The notes below the pieces were generated by a model. It saw nothing but the letters and a program-made list of their open reading frames with translations, was not told the origin of the DNA and did not search any database. Of a DNA stretch of 14,486 bases, positions 1 to 6,079 are shown piece after piece (position 1 is the stretch's first letter; the number at the start of each line of letters is the position of its first letter). Position numbers and translations under genes: made by a program. This DNA comes from an uncultured Collinsella sp. (lineage in GTDB: Bacteria > Actinomycetota > Coriobacteriia > Coriobacteriales > Coriobacteriaceae), in contig URWQ01000017.1 in assembly GCA_900551635.1 (NCBI GenBank), positions 1 to 14,486 on the forward strand, read 5' to 3'.

Positions 1-34
1 AACGACGCTTTTAAAGACCGTCCCAAAGGTCAAA

Positions 35-988
35 CTAGCCGTGGAAGCGGGCTATGGGCGCAAGCGGCTGCTCGCGAAAGACGCGCTCGACGGCGGCGCG
101 GTATTCGTCGACCTTTTTAGTCTTACGTACGAGCTTGTGAACGGTAGTGGGGTCGGCGAAAGCGCACTTGGCGTAGAACCACCACTCCTTCATACGAAAG
201 ACCGCGTTACCGCCAATCTCTTCTGCATAGGCCGCAAACAGCGTGTCGTGGAAACGCTGCAGTTCGGCTACCGTGGCAGCGGGACCGCCGTTGACCATGC
301 GAGCCAGAGCGGGGTTCGCAAGCAGGCCACGCCCCAACATCACATGGCGCGTGCCGGGATAGGCCTCCACCAGCGCATCCATGTCCTCAAGATCAAAAAT
401 GTCACCGTTATAGGCCACGGGGCACGGCGCACGCTCCAGCGTCTCGCCATAAAACTCTTTGCGCGGCGAGCCCGTATAGCGGTCCTTCTGTACGCGCGGA
501 TGCACGATCAGCTCTGCCAACGGCATGCGGCAATACAGATCGAGCACGCGCTCGTATTCGTCGTCATTCTCCAGCCCCAGCCTGGTCTTTACCGACACCG
601 GCAACGGCGACCGCTCGCACACATCGCTTAAGAACGCCTCGAGCTCGTCGAGATTGCGCAAGAAACCCGAGCCCTTGCCCTTGGCGACAACCGTTCCCGA
701 AGGGCAACCCAGGTTGAGATTGACCTCGCGGTAGCCCATGTCGGCGAGCACCTGTGCCGCCCACACAAACTCGTCCGCGTTCTTGGACATCAGCTGAGGC
801 ACCACGTTGAGCCCCTGGTTATTGGCAGGATCGATCTCCTTAAACGCCTTGCCGCCAAAGCGGTTTCCCACCCGCGGCGGCGGCAAAAACGGCGTGTAAT
901 AGCAATCGAGCGCACCGAAGCACTCCGCATGCACGCGACGGAACACATGCCCGGTAATCCCCTCCATAGGGGCCAGCGAAAGGATCAT
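35..988 (-). CDS. dus: tRNA-dihydrouridine synthase
   Basis: Reduces specific uridines in the D-loop of tRNA to dihydrouridine in the cytoplasm, using FMN and NAD(P)H. The 317-aa protein has the Dus TIM-barrel pattern: N-terminal LAPMEGITGHVFR (5-17), the catalytic loop NLNLGCPSGTV (90-100) with the active-site Cys at 95, the FMN-contacting VKTR (133-136), IVHPR (161-165), and the phosphate-binding MLGRGLL (217-223). The length is normal for the family and both ends look complete. The ATG at 988 follows a purine-rich AGAGAAGAG. It appears monocistronic here, and its long upstream region carries repeats. Which Dus subfamily it belongs to, and hence which uridine is modified, cannot be told from the sequence alone; the small size and short C-terminal helical part resemble stand-alone Dus of Gram-positive bacteria. 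Family assignment is very secure. Confidence 0.95.
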   Translation of the reverse strand: MILSLAPMEGITGHVFRRVHAECFGALDCYYTPFLPPPRVGNRFGGKAFKEIDPANNQGLNVVPQLMSKNADEFVWAAQVLADMGYREVNLNLGCPSGTVVAKGKGSGFLRNLDELEAFLSDVCERSPLPVSVKTRLGLENDDEYERVLDLYCRMPLAELIVHPRVQKDRYTGSPRKEFYGETLERAPCPVAYNGDIFDLEDMDALVEAYPGTRHVMLGRGLLANPALARMVNGGPAATVAELQRFHDTLFAAYAEEIGGNAVFRMKEWWFYAKCAFADPTTVHKLVRKTKKVDEYRAAVERVFREQPLAPIARFHG

Positions 989-1012
989 CTACTCTTCTCT
1001 CATATCAACACA

Positions 1013-1033
1013 ACAAAGGGGCCGTCCCTTTGT
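1013..1033. repeat. palindrome, TGTGACAAAGG family, copy 1 (short)
   Basis: ACAAAGGG (1013-1020) and CCCTTTGT (1026-1033) form a perfect 8-bp inverted repeat around GCCGT. The right side continues as CACAT, so the sequence nearly matches the copy at 7505-7537, which has the same GGGGCCGTC centre. It lies in the leader of dus. It has no T-run, so it is a repeat or structured leader rather than a proven terminator. Confidence 0.6.
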
Positions 1034-1040
1034 CACATGC

Positions 1041-1070
1041 ATTATGCCTTGCGCTTCAGGCGATTCACAA
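1041..1070 (-). promoter_or_regulatory. possible promoter of dus
   Basis: Read on the minus strand, TTGTGA (1065-1070) and CATAAT (1041-1046) are separated by 18 bp and lie about 50 bp upstream of the dus start. The match to a sigma-70-type promoter is modest and there is no other support. A short palindrome (1013-1033) would fall in the leader of this transcript. Confidence 0.3.
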
Positions 1071-1121
1071 GGAAGAGGTAGCTACTGAACGATGACTACC
1101 CTCCAGCCGCACCCCATACAA

Positions 1122-1304
1122 CGAGGTCTAATACTTTTCCCGAGAAGTGAACGAGTGAAAACGGGCCCCCGAGGCATCGGCACTTTCGAGATGCAATTTC
1201 CTGCGGTTTTGCCAGCCAAATCCTGCGGGTTTGACGTCTAAAAATGTCGATGCTTCGGAGGTCCAAGTATGGCCGTTCACTTCTCGGAAAAGTATTAGAC
1301 CTCG
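1122..1304. repeat. 183-bp MITE-like long inverted repeat
   Basis: The left terminal arm (1122-1152, beginning CGAGGTCTAATACTTTTCC) and the right terminal arm (1275-1304) are inverted copies of about 30 bp, differing only by one extra C. A second pair of inverted arms, 1163-1182 and 1245-1264, lies inside with 16 of 20 positions matching, separated from the outer arms by 10 nt on each side. The whole element would therefore fold into one long hairpin. The loop holds two direct copies of TCCTGCGG (about 1199-1206 and 1221-1228). Two overlapping 73-codon minus-strand reading frames cross it but show no protein character. It encodes no transposase, so a non-autonomous mobile element or a structured RNA are both possible. 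I saw no clear target-site duplication. Confidence 0.7.
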
Positions 1305-1321
1305 ATTTACATGCCACTCAA

Positions 1322-1350
1322 TGTGACAAAATGGCTGCTCCTTTGTCACA
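1322..1350. repeat. palindrome, TGTGACAAAG family, copy 2
   Basis: TGTGACAAA (1322-1330) and TTTGTCACA (1342-1350) form a perfect 9-bp inverted repeat with an 11-bp spacer. It lies just right of the 183-bp element and just beyond the terminator of the transporter operon. Together with ATTAGACCTCG at 1294-1304 it repeats the arrangement seen at 7478-7537, where ATTAGACCCCG is followed 15 bp later by the same CAATGTGACAAA palindrome. Confidence 0.65.
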
Positions 1351-1354
1351 TTCG

Positions 1355-1387
1355 ATGAAAAAGGGCACCGATGTTAGTCGATGCCCC
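1355..1387 (-). terminator. intrinsic terminator of the deiminase operon
   Basis: On the minus strand a 9-bp stem with one G-U type mismatch (arms 1378-1386 and 1363-1371, six-base loop) is followed by a run of five T (1358-1362). It lies about 50 nt past the stop codon of the MFS gene at 1437 and would end the three-gene transcript. Confidence 0.75.
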
Positions 1388-1436
1388 AAAGCGGCTGCAG
1401 GTTAAGCCCTACAGCGTATGTCTAAGACGAATCGAA

Positions 1437-2702
1437 CTATTCGTCCCAGGAGAGGTTCTTACCAGTCTTTTTTGCCAGCAGCAAGAACAGGCCGATAATA
1501 ACGTTGCACGCGATGCAGAAGATGAAGACGCCCTGGAAGGAGCCGACAAGCTCATAGACCTTCATCATAACGGGCATGCCAAAGGCGCCGACGATATAGC
1601 CCACGGAGCAGATCAGCGCGAAGATGCGACCGAAATCGCGGGAGCCAAAGACATCCATAACCAAAACGGTCAGGGCAGTGCCAGCGATGACGTACATTAC
1701 GTCGTTCACGCCTGCTGCGAGGATGCTGAGCGTCGAGTTGCCGCTGCTCATCATGAGCATGACAAAGGAGAGGATGGAGACAGCGAGCCAGCCCAGAATA
1801 GCCTTCGTGCTGCCAAACTTATCGCAAGTGGTGCCGACGATCGGATTGAGGAACAGATCGAAGAGCGATGCAGCGGATACCATGAAGCCGCCCACCATGG
1901 GGCTAAAACCAACCTCGGAAGCATACGTCGGGAAGAGCTGGTTCATGCAGCAAGTGAGCTGAACGAGACAGAGGAAGCCGATGCAGAAGAAGAAGGCAGG
2001 CGACTTAATGGCGCGCGCATAGCTAACGCCACGCGTGCTATCCTCGGTCGTCTCCTCGGTCTCGGTGACCGTCTCGCCCTCGACGTAGCCATAGGGCAGC
2101 ATGCCCTTGTCCTGAGGCTTATAGCGAATAATCAGGACGGAAGCGGGGAGAATGAGCACGGCGGAGACGCCAGCGAGCACCAGATAGCCAGTCCTCCAGC
2201 CAGCGGCCTCGATGACAGAGGTGATGACGGGACTCATGATGAGCATGTAAATCGAGTTCACTGCCCAAGCGAGACCGATTGCCAGGCCACCAGATTTTTT
2301 GAACCACTGGTCAATAACGTCGGACATGGCGACGCCGGTGGTGAAGGCGAAGCAAACGCCAATCAGGGCGCCAGCGGCGATGAACATCCAGACTTCGGTG
2401 TAGAAGGCCATGCCTGCGCCGGCAGCAAGCAAAATAAGCTCGACAACGGGGAGCCAAACCTTGCCAACGACCTTGGGAATGAGTTTTCCGACAAACGGAA
2501 GAGCTGCCGCAAGACCAATGAGCGTTGCGGTGAAGTAATACGAGAAGATGGAATAGTCAAACCCGAACTCCTCGCACACGGGTGCGACGAAGGAGCCCGC
2601 GATGACGCTATAGGATCCGGTCGTGCCGGCAGACATAAGGCCGAGCGCGATTACGAGAACCCATGCGTAAACCTTGCTGCTCTTTAACTTTGCATTTTCC
2701 AT
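1437..2702 (-). CDS. MFS transporter, third gene of the deiminase operon
   Basis: A 421-aa, about 12-helix major facilitator with an acidic central cytoplasmic loop (about 205-228, rich in E and T). The two halves carry MFS-type loops, for example KLIPKVVGK (73-81) after helix 2 and TTCDKFGSTKA in the second half. The start is placed at ATG 2702 rather than an in-frame start 33 bp upstream: an AGGAG (2711-2715) overlaps the stop codon of the carbamoyltransferase and is well spaced, implying coupled translation. The resemblance is to the oxalate:formate-antiporter-like branch of MFS, so small organic ions are the likely cargo. Being the last gene of an operon with a deiminase and a carbamoyltransferase, it probably imports the guanidino substrate or exchanges it for the product, the role that APC-family AguD plays in classical agmatine operons. 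That role is inferred. A close paralogue lies at 6080-7360. Confidence 0.85.
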   Translation of the reverse strand: MENAKLKSSKVYAWVLVIALGLMSAGTTGSYSVIAGSFVAPVCEEFGFDYSIFSYYFTATLIGLAAALPFVGKLIPKVVGKVWLPVVELILLAAGAGMAFYTEVWMFIAAGALIGVCFAFTTGVAMSDVIDQWFKKSGGLAIGLAWAVNSIYMLIMSPVITSVIEAAGWRTGYLVLAGVSAVLILPASVLIIRYKPQDKGMLPYGYVEGETVTETEETTEDSTRGVSYARAIKSPAFFFCIGFLCLVQLTCCMNQLFPTYASEVGFSPMVGGFMVSAASLFDLFLNPIVGTTCDKFGSTKAILGWLAVSILSFVMLMMSSGNSTLSILAAGVNDVMYVIAGTALTVLVMDVFGSRDFGRIFALICSVGYIVGAFGMPVMMKVYELVGSFQGVFIFCIACNVIIGLFLLLAKKTGKNLSWDE

Positions 2703-2713
2703 TGATACAGCTC

Positions 2714-3778
2714 CTAGAGACCCAGAAGGGCACACATAACGGCCTTGATGGTGTGCTGACGGTTCTCTGCCTCACGGAAGATGACCGAAGCGTTGGCCTC
2801 AAAGCACTCGTCGGCAATCTCAAAGCCCTCGGTGATGATTTCGCGATGGAGGTCGTTCTTGCACTGGTCGAGGAGCATTTTGCCGACACGGTGATCTGCG
2901 TTATGGACAGAGGGAAGCTCATGCATGCAGAAGATGTCGGGATTGTTGGTGCGCTTGCACAGCTCGCTGGTGACGCGATAGGGGTACAAAGACTCGGCAT
3001 CGCCCAGCCAGGAGTTGTAGTCGTCGGGATCCAGAACCTCTTCGCCGCACTCGGGGTTGATGTAGCGCCACTCCTCGGTAACGATAACGTCAACGCCATC
3101 CAGGGCATCGAGGTCAGAGGTGATGGTAAAGGTCCTATTGGGAGCGTACTTGGCGTAGCAGGCCTCCACCTCTTCGATCATTTCCTTGCACATCTGATGA
3201 CGGAGGTCGTCGGGGCCGATGGCGAGGAAGTCCATGTCGAGCATAGCGCACAGACGGCCATACCACACCGGGGCGCCGGCGCAGTTGCCAACGAAAGCCA
3301 TCTTCTTGCCGCGGCTCGTACGCAAACCGCCCCATTGCTCTTCCATCGTAAGAGCGTCAGCGAGCATCTGAGTCGGGTGATCGCCGAGAGTAAGGGCATT
3401 GATGACCGGGATGTCAACCAGGTCGGCGACGTCATAGAGGAACTGCTCGTCCTTCTGTGCGCGGTAGACGATGAGATCATACATGCCGTTAAAGACGCGC
3501 ATGGCGTCCTTGACGGTCTCGCAGTCACCCATGTGGGAGTTGGTCAGATAAGTGAAGCCCATGCCCAAATCGTTGCAGGAGGTCTCGAATGCGCAACGAG
3601 TACGGGTCGAGCCCCACTCAAAGTTGGCGAGGACGTTTTTGCCGGGGAAGTAGCGCTGGTCGACACCAGACTTCTTCTGAGCCTTAAGGTTCCAGGCAAG
3701 ATCGATGAGATAGCGGAAATCCTCGGAGGAGAGATCATGGATGTTGATGTAGTCGCGACCGCGGAGGCTGTTGTTCAT
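2714..3778 (-). CDS. ornithine/putrescine-type carbamoyltransferase, divergent acceptor site
   Basis: Member of the aspartate/ornithine carbamoyltransferase family, 354 aa. In catabolic operons such enzymes phosphorolyse a ureido product to an amine and carbamoyl phosphate. The carbamoyl-phosphate site is intact: STRTR (57-61), and HPTQ (134-137). The C-terminal REAENRQHTIKAVM (335-348) follows the ornithine-enzyme pattern, and the extra C-terminal helix typical of putrescine carbamoyltransferase is missing. The second-substrate site is changed: the usual HCLP is HELP (286-289, Glu for Cys), TDVW is TEEW (234-237), the SMG loop is absent, and the usual KPSTRTR context is WGSTRTR. Neighbouring a deiminase, N-carbamoylputrescine is the obvious substrate, but a different ureido compound is possible. 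The ATG at 3778 has AAGGAAA upstream. Only 11 bp separate its stop from the MFS start. Confidence 0.85.
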   Translation of the reverse strand: MNNSLRGRDYINIHDLSSEDFRYLIDLAWNLKAQKKSGVDQRYFPGKNVLANFEWGSTRTRCAFETSCNDLGMGFTYLTNSHMGDCETVKDAMRVFNGMYDLIVYRAQKDEQFLYDVADLVDIPVINALTLGDHPTQMLADALTMEEQWGGLRTSRGKKMAFVGNCAGAPVWYGRLCAMLDMDFLAIGPDDLRHQMCKEMIEEVEACYAKYAPNRTFTITSDLDALDGVDVIVTEEWRYINPECGEEVLDPDDYNSWLGDAESLYPYRVTSELCKRTNNPDIFCMHELPSVHNADHRVGKMLLDQCKNDLHREIITEGFEIADECFEANASVIFREAENRQHTIKAVMCALLGL

Positions 3779-3821
3779 GCCTATTTCCTTTCCATTTAGT
3801 GATAGATGAATGTCGAATGTG

Positions 3822-3853
3822 TCCCCGAGGGAAACACGGATATCCCTCGGGGA
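3822..3853. other. strong hairpin between deiminase and carbamoyltransferase genes
   Basis: A perfect 11-bp stem, TCCCCGAGGGA (3822-3832) with TCCCTCGGGGA (3843-3853), has a 10-base loop and lies in the 122-bp gap between the two enzyme genes. It lacks a T-run on either strand, so it does not look like a full intrinsic terminator. It could mark an RNA processing or stability point that sets relative expression within the operon. Confidence 0.55.
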
Positions 3854-3900
3854 GCAGTAAGTGTGGCGCCTAAATCAGACAGTGCAGGCTCAAAGGCTCG

Positions 3901-5139
3901 CTAGCAGCTGGCTGCCACGTCCTTGGTCCAGCAGTGCACGCCGCCGCCGGACAGGTTAAGCGCGAGAGAGTCAATCATGATGACTTTGCGATCGGGGAAG
4001 CAGCTCTCAAGAACGGCTTTGGCCTGCTCGTCCTTCTTCTTCACGACTTCGTTCATGCCCTCGTGGTAATAACGCTGACCAAGAACGACGCCATTGCAGA
4101 TGAGGAAGTTGCAGTAGCTCGCTGCTGCGTAGAAGTGGACGGGGCCCTCGGGCCATGGAGTGCCATCCATAAACTTGCCGCCCATTTCGTCGATGAAGCC
4201 CTTATAGAGCTCGTAATCCTCATCGCCAGGGGCGATAACGACTTCAATCGGCTCGGCGGAGGGCATACGAACAATCTCGAAGGGCTTGCCCTCCCAGTCC
4301 GTTTCGTTGCTCAGGATCTCGTAGGCCGCCTCAATGCGGCGACGAGACTCTGCGCCAGCCTTGCTCGAGGCTGCCTCTTCATCGGACACCTCGGCAAGAA
4401 GAATCTTGTTCGGAGTGATAAAGCGACACATCTCATCAATGTGAGCCGCAAAGCTCATGCCAAAGACGGGAGTTCCGTCTTCCTTCTCGTCGAGGATGCC
4501 CAGTCGATAGTCGTCGTCCTCGAGCATAGGCTGCGGAAGCCAGATAACCTTGTTGAGGTTGTAGATGCGCTTATACTCGGCCTCTACTTCCTCTTTCGTG
4601 AACTCGGGATTACGCTTGCGGCATTCCGTGTCCTCGATGGCGATCAGAGTGCCGTGACCGTCAAACTCGCGGTCGCCGCCCTCCGAAACCATTTCGGAAT
4701 TGACGATATCGAAGCAACCGAGCGCAACCGCCATGTGAACAGCTGCCTTACGTGCGGACTGGCACTCCGGGGAGTTCTTGTCCCACACGCCGTAATTAGT
4801 CCAAGCGGGGTTGACCATATAAGAATGGCCCTTGTCGTCGACCATGATGCTGGGACCGTTGTCGCGGACATAGAAGTTGGAGTCTTCGAACTGCGTGATC
4901 TCGATGCGATCGAGATCAACCCCCTCCTCCTTCAGGCGCGAGCAAGCCTCCTCATAGGAGCCGGGGGTGCCGCAATTGAGGTTGACCGTAACGTCGCCAT
5001 ACTCGAGCAGAGCCTTGATCACGTCAACGCAGGGCTGGCGGTTATCGTAACCCTCTGCACGGATGTAATCGGGAAGCCATGTCACATAGACGTTGGAGCG
5101 CTTCTCGAACTCGCCCGGCATACGATAGTTCTCGTACAT
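3901..5139 (-). CDS. aguA: agmatine deiminase family protein (guanidino hydrolase)
   Basis: Hydrolyses a guanidino group to a ureido group plus ammonia; agmatine to N-carbamoylputrescine is the best-known reaction of the family, which also includes bacterial peptidylarginine deiminases. The 412-aa protein shows the guanidino-modifying residues in order: VRDNGP (91-96), EGGDREFDGHGT (153-164), AHIDEMCRF (232-240) with His233 and Asp235, and the catalytic Cys403 in SGGGVHC (397-403). It is longer than usual agmatine deiminases (about 365-380 aa), with an insertion of roughly 20 residues before AHIDE (about 205-228), and its N-terminus lacks the Trp-rich segments usual there. The ATG at 5139 is chosen over an upstream in-frame start at 5187 because AAGGA lies 7-8 nt before it and family homology begins with MPGEFE. 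It is first in the operon. The exact substrate is uncertain. Confidence 0.85.
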   Translation of the reverse strand: MYENYRMPGEFEKRSNVYVTWLPDYIRAEGYDNRQPCVDVIKALLEYGDVTVNLNCGTPGSYEEACSRLKEEGVDLDRIEITQFEDSNFYVRDNGPSIMVDDKGHSYMVNPAWTNYGVWDKNSPECQSARKAAVHMAVALGCFDIVNSEMVSEGGDREFDGHGTLIAIEDTECRKRNPEFTKEEVEAEYKRIYNLNKVIWLPQPMLEDDDYRLGILDEKEDGTPVFGMSFAAHIDEMCRFITPNKILLAEVSDEEAASSKAGAESRRRIEAAYEILSNETDWEGKPFEIVRMPSAEPIEVVIAPGDEDYELYKGFIDEMGGKFMDGTPWPEGPVHFYAAASYCNFLICNGVVLGQRYYHEGMNEVVKKKDEQAKAVLESCFPDRKVIMIDSLALNLSGGGVHCWTKDVAASC

Positions 5140-5214
5140 GGTTGGTCCTTCCGTCGAGTTTCCCGCGATGCTGTCCGGCCGCGACAATAGCGGGGTTTCA
5201 CCTGCTATTGTACT

Positions 5215-5235
5215 ACTATACCTACCGTTCGGTAG
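5215..5235 (-). promoter_or_regulatory. operator palindrome and -10 element of the deiminase operon
   Basis: CTACCGTTCGGTAG (5222-5235) is a perfect 6-bp inverted repeat around TT, of the sort bound by TetR-family dimers. On the minus strand a TATAGT (5215-5220) directly follows it, about 75 bp before the deiminase start, so a repressor bound here would cover the -35/-10 spacer. The -35 region itself is weak (AAAACT at 17 bp). The tetR gene begins 128 bp to the right. Confidence 0.55.
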
Positions 5236-5270
5236 ATAGTTTTGAATAATTGCCGCTCGCCTACTGATAC

Positions 5271-5286
5271 ATACCGTTCACCGTAT
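5271..5286. promoter_or_regulatory. second operator-like palindrome, deiminase/tetR intergenic region
   Basis: ATACCGTTCACCGTAT is an imperfect inverted repeat (ATACCG against ATACGG) that shares TACCGTTC with the site at 5222-5235. It lies 77 bp upstream of tetR, near a possible weak tetR promoter (TTGATG at 5311, AT-rich TAATAAT near 5332), so it could serve autoregulation or a second dimer. Confidence 0.4.
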
Positions 5287-5363
5287 ATAGTGGTCATGTT
5301 TGGACACGAATTGATGTTCCGTTGCCATCCTTAATAATGTTGGTAGTGCGGAAGTGATTTACG

Positions 5364-5942
5364 ATGGAGAAATGCAGCGTGAGCACAAGAAAAAAAATAT
5401 TGGACGCAATGTACGATCTTGTGGCAGAAGTCGGTTATGACAAAGCGTCTATCGGAAAGATTTGCGACTTTGTCGGTATATCCAAGCCATCGGTGTACTA
5501 CTACTTTCCCTCTAAAGAGGAGATTTTCACTACGCTCTTGGACAGCATGTTTCCGACCATCGACTATCAGCGCGACTACTCGCTAATAGTCGATAGGGAC
5601 GGGTTCAAGGCCGCGCTTATCGAGCTCGGCAATTCAGTTATAGGTGGCTATCGAAGCGATGAAAAGCGCCGGCGCGTGCTGGCCGAGGTTAGCGTCCAAG
5701 CAAATCGAATTCCTGCAGTTCAGGAACGTCAAGCGACGGCGACCAAACGAACCATGGATGCGCTTAAAGACATCCTTCTCCATGGTGTAGAGATTGGCGC
5801 GTTTTCCGATAGTGCCGACGTGATGCTCTACGCACAAATTCTTTATACCGTTCTGGAGGGAGCAAGCAATACGGTCGCTCAAGGTGAGGATATTGATGAA
5901 AAAGCGGTTTGGGCGGGAATAGTCGAGCTTATGTTCAAATAG
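5364..5942 (+). CDS. TetR/AcrR family transcriptional regulator
   Basis: A 192-aa one-component regulator. The N-terminal helix-turn-helix domain (about 7-55) has the TetR pattern: RKKILDAMYDLVAEVGYDKAS, then IGKICDFVGISKPSVYYYFPSKEEIF with the recognition helix at about 38-48. The remaining roughly 135 residues form a variable helical ligand-binding and dimerisation region with no recognisable signature. The ATG at 5364 has only a modest GGAAG upstream. It is divergent from the deiminase operon and converges on the second MFS gene; palindromic sites lie next to both regulated promoters. The likely role is a repressor released by the guanidino substrate or a derived polyamine, as local TetR regulators often are; the ligand is inferred, not seen. 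Confidence 0.9.
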   Translation: MEKCSVSTRKKILDAMYDLVAEVGYDKASIGKICDFVGISKPSVYYYFPSKEEIFTTLLDSMFPTIDYQRDYSLIVDRDGFKAALIELGNSVIGGYRSDEKRRRVLAEVSVQANRIPAVQERQATATKRTMDALKDILLHGVEIGAFSDSADVMLYAQILYTVLEGASNTVAQGEDIDEKAVWAGIVELMFK

Positions 5943-5994
5943 ACCAGCCAAGCTGAAGCGCATGTTGGCGCCCATGGTGCCTGCGGGCAACCTT

Positions 5995-6045
5995 TAAAAC
6001 GAAAACAGGGGTCGACTCCAATCTGGCTTGGAGTCGACCCCTGTT
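5995..6045 (-). terminator. intrinsic terminator of the second MFS gene
   Basis: Arms 6004-6021 and 6028-6045 form a perfect 18-bp stem with a six-base loop. On the minus strand it is followed by TTTTCGTTTT (about 5996-6005), so it ends the MFS transcript about 35 nt after the stop codon. It sits in the 137-bp convergent gap with tetR. The plus strand has no T-run after it, but the very stable stem may still slow transcription coming from tetR. Confidence 0.85.
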
Positions 6046-6079
6046 GCGTGGCAATCTATGCCGGTGCAATCGGCGCTTA

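Noticed and set aside
1096..1349. Two overlapping 73-codon minus-strand frames
   Set aside because: They lie across the inverted-repeat element, their translations follow the repeat, and neither has a ribosome binding site or protein-like composition.
1371..2687. Long plus-strand reading frame (438 codons) opposite the first MFS gene
   Set aside because: Its predicted protein is highly charged with no family pattern, and the opposite strand encodes a clear transporter with a well-placed ribosome binding site. Long antisense frames are expected in GC-biased codons.
2663..3799. Plus-strand frame of 378 codons opposite the carbamoyltransferase
   Set aside because: It mirrors a real enzyme gene with intact active-site motifs; no ribosome binding site or recognisable domain on the plus strand.
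2714..5139. Arginine deiminase pathway (arcA-arcB) as the identity of the enzyme pair
   Set aside because: The deiminase has agmatine-deiminase-family motifs ending in GGGVHC rather than the arginine deiminase arrangement, and no carbamate kinase or ArcD antiporter is present. Ornithine as the acceptor is not favoured because the ornithine-binding residues are missing, although the fold resembles the ornithine enzyme.
3934..5190. Plus-strand frame of 418 codons opposite the deiminase
   Set aside because: Shadow of the deiminase gene; the translation is low-complexity and Leu/Val/Ala/Asp-rich without a domain pattern.
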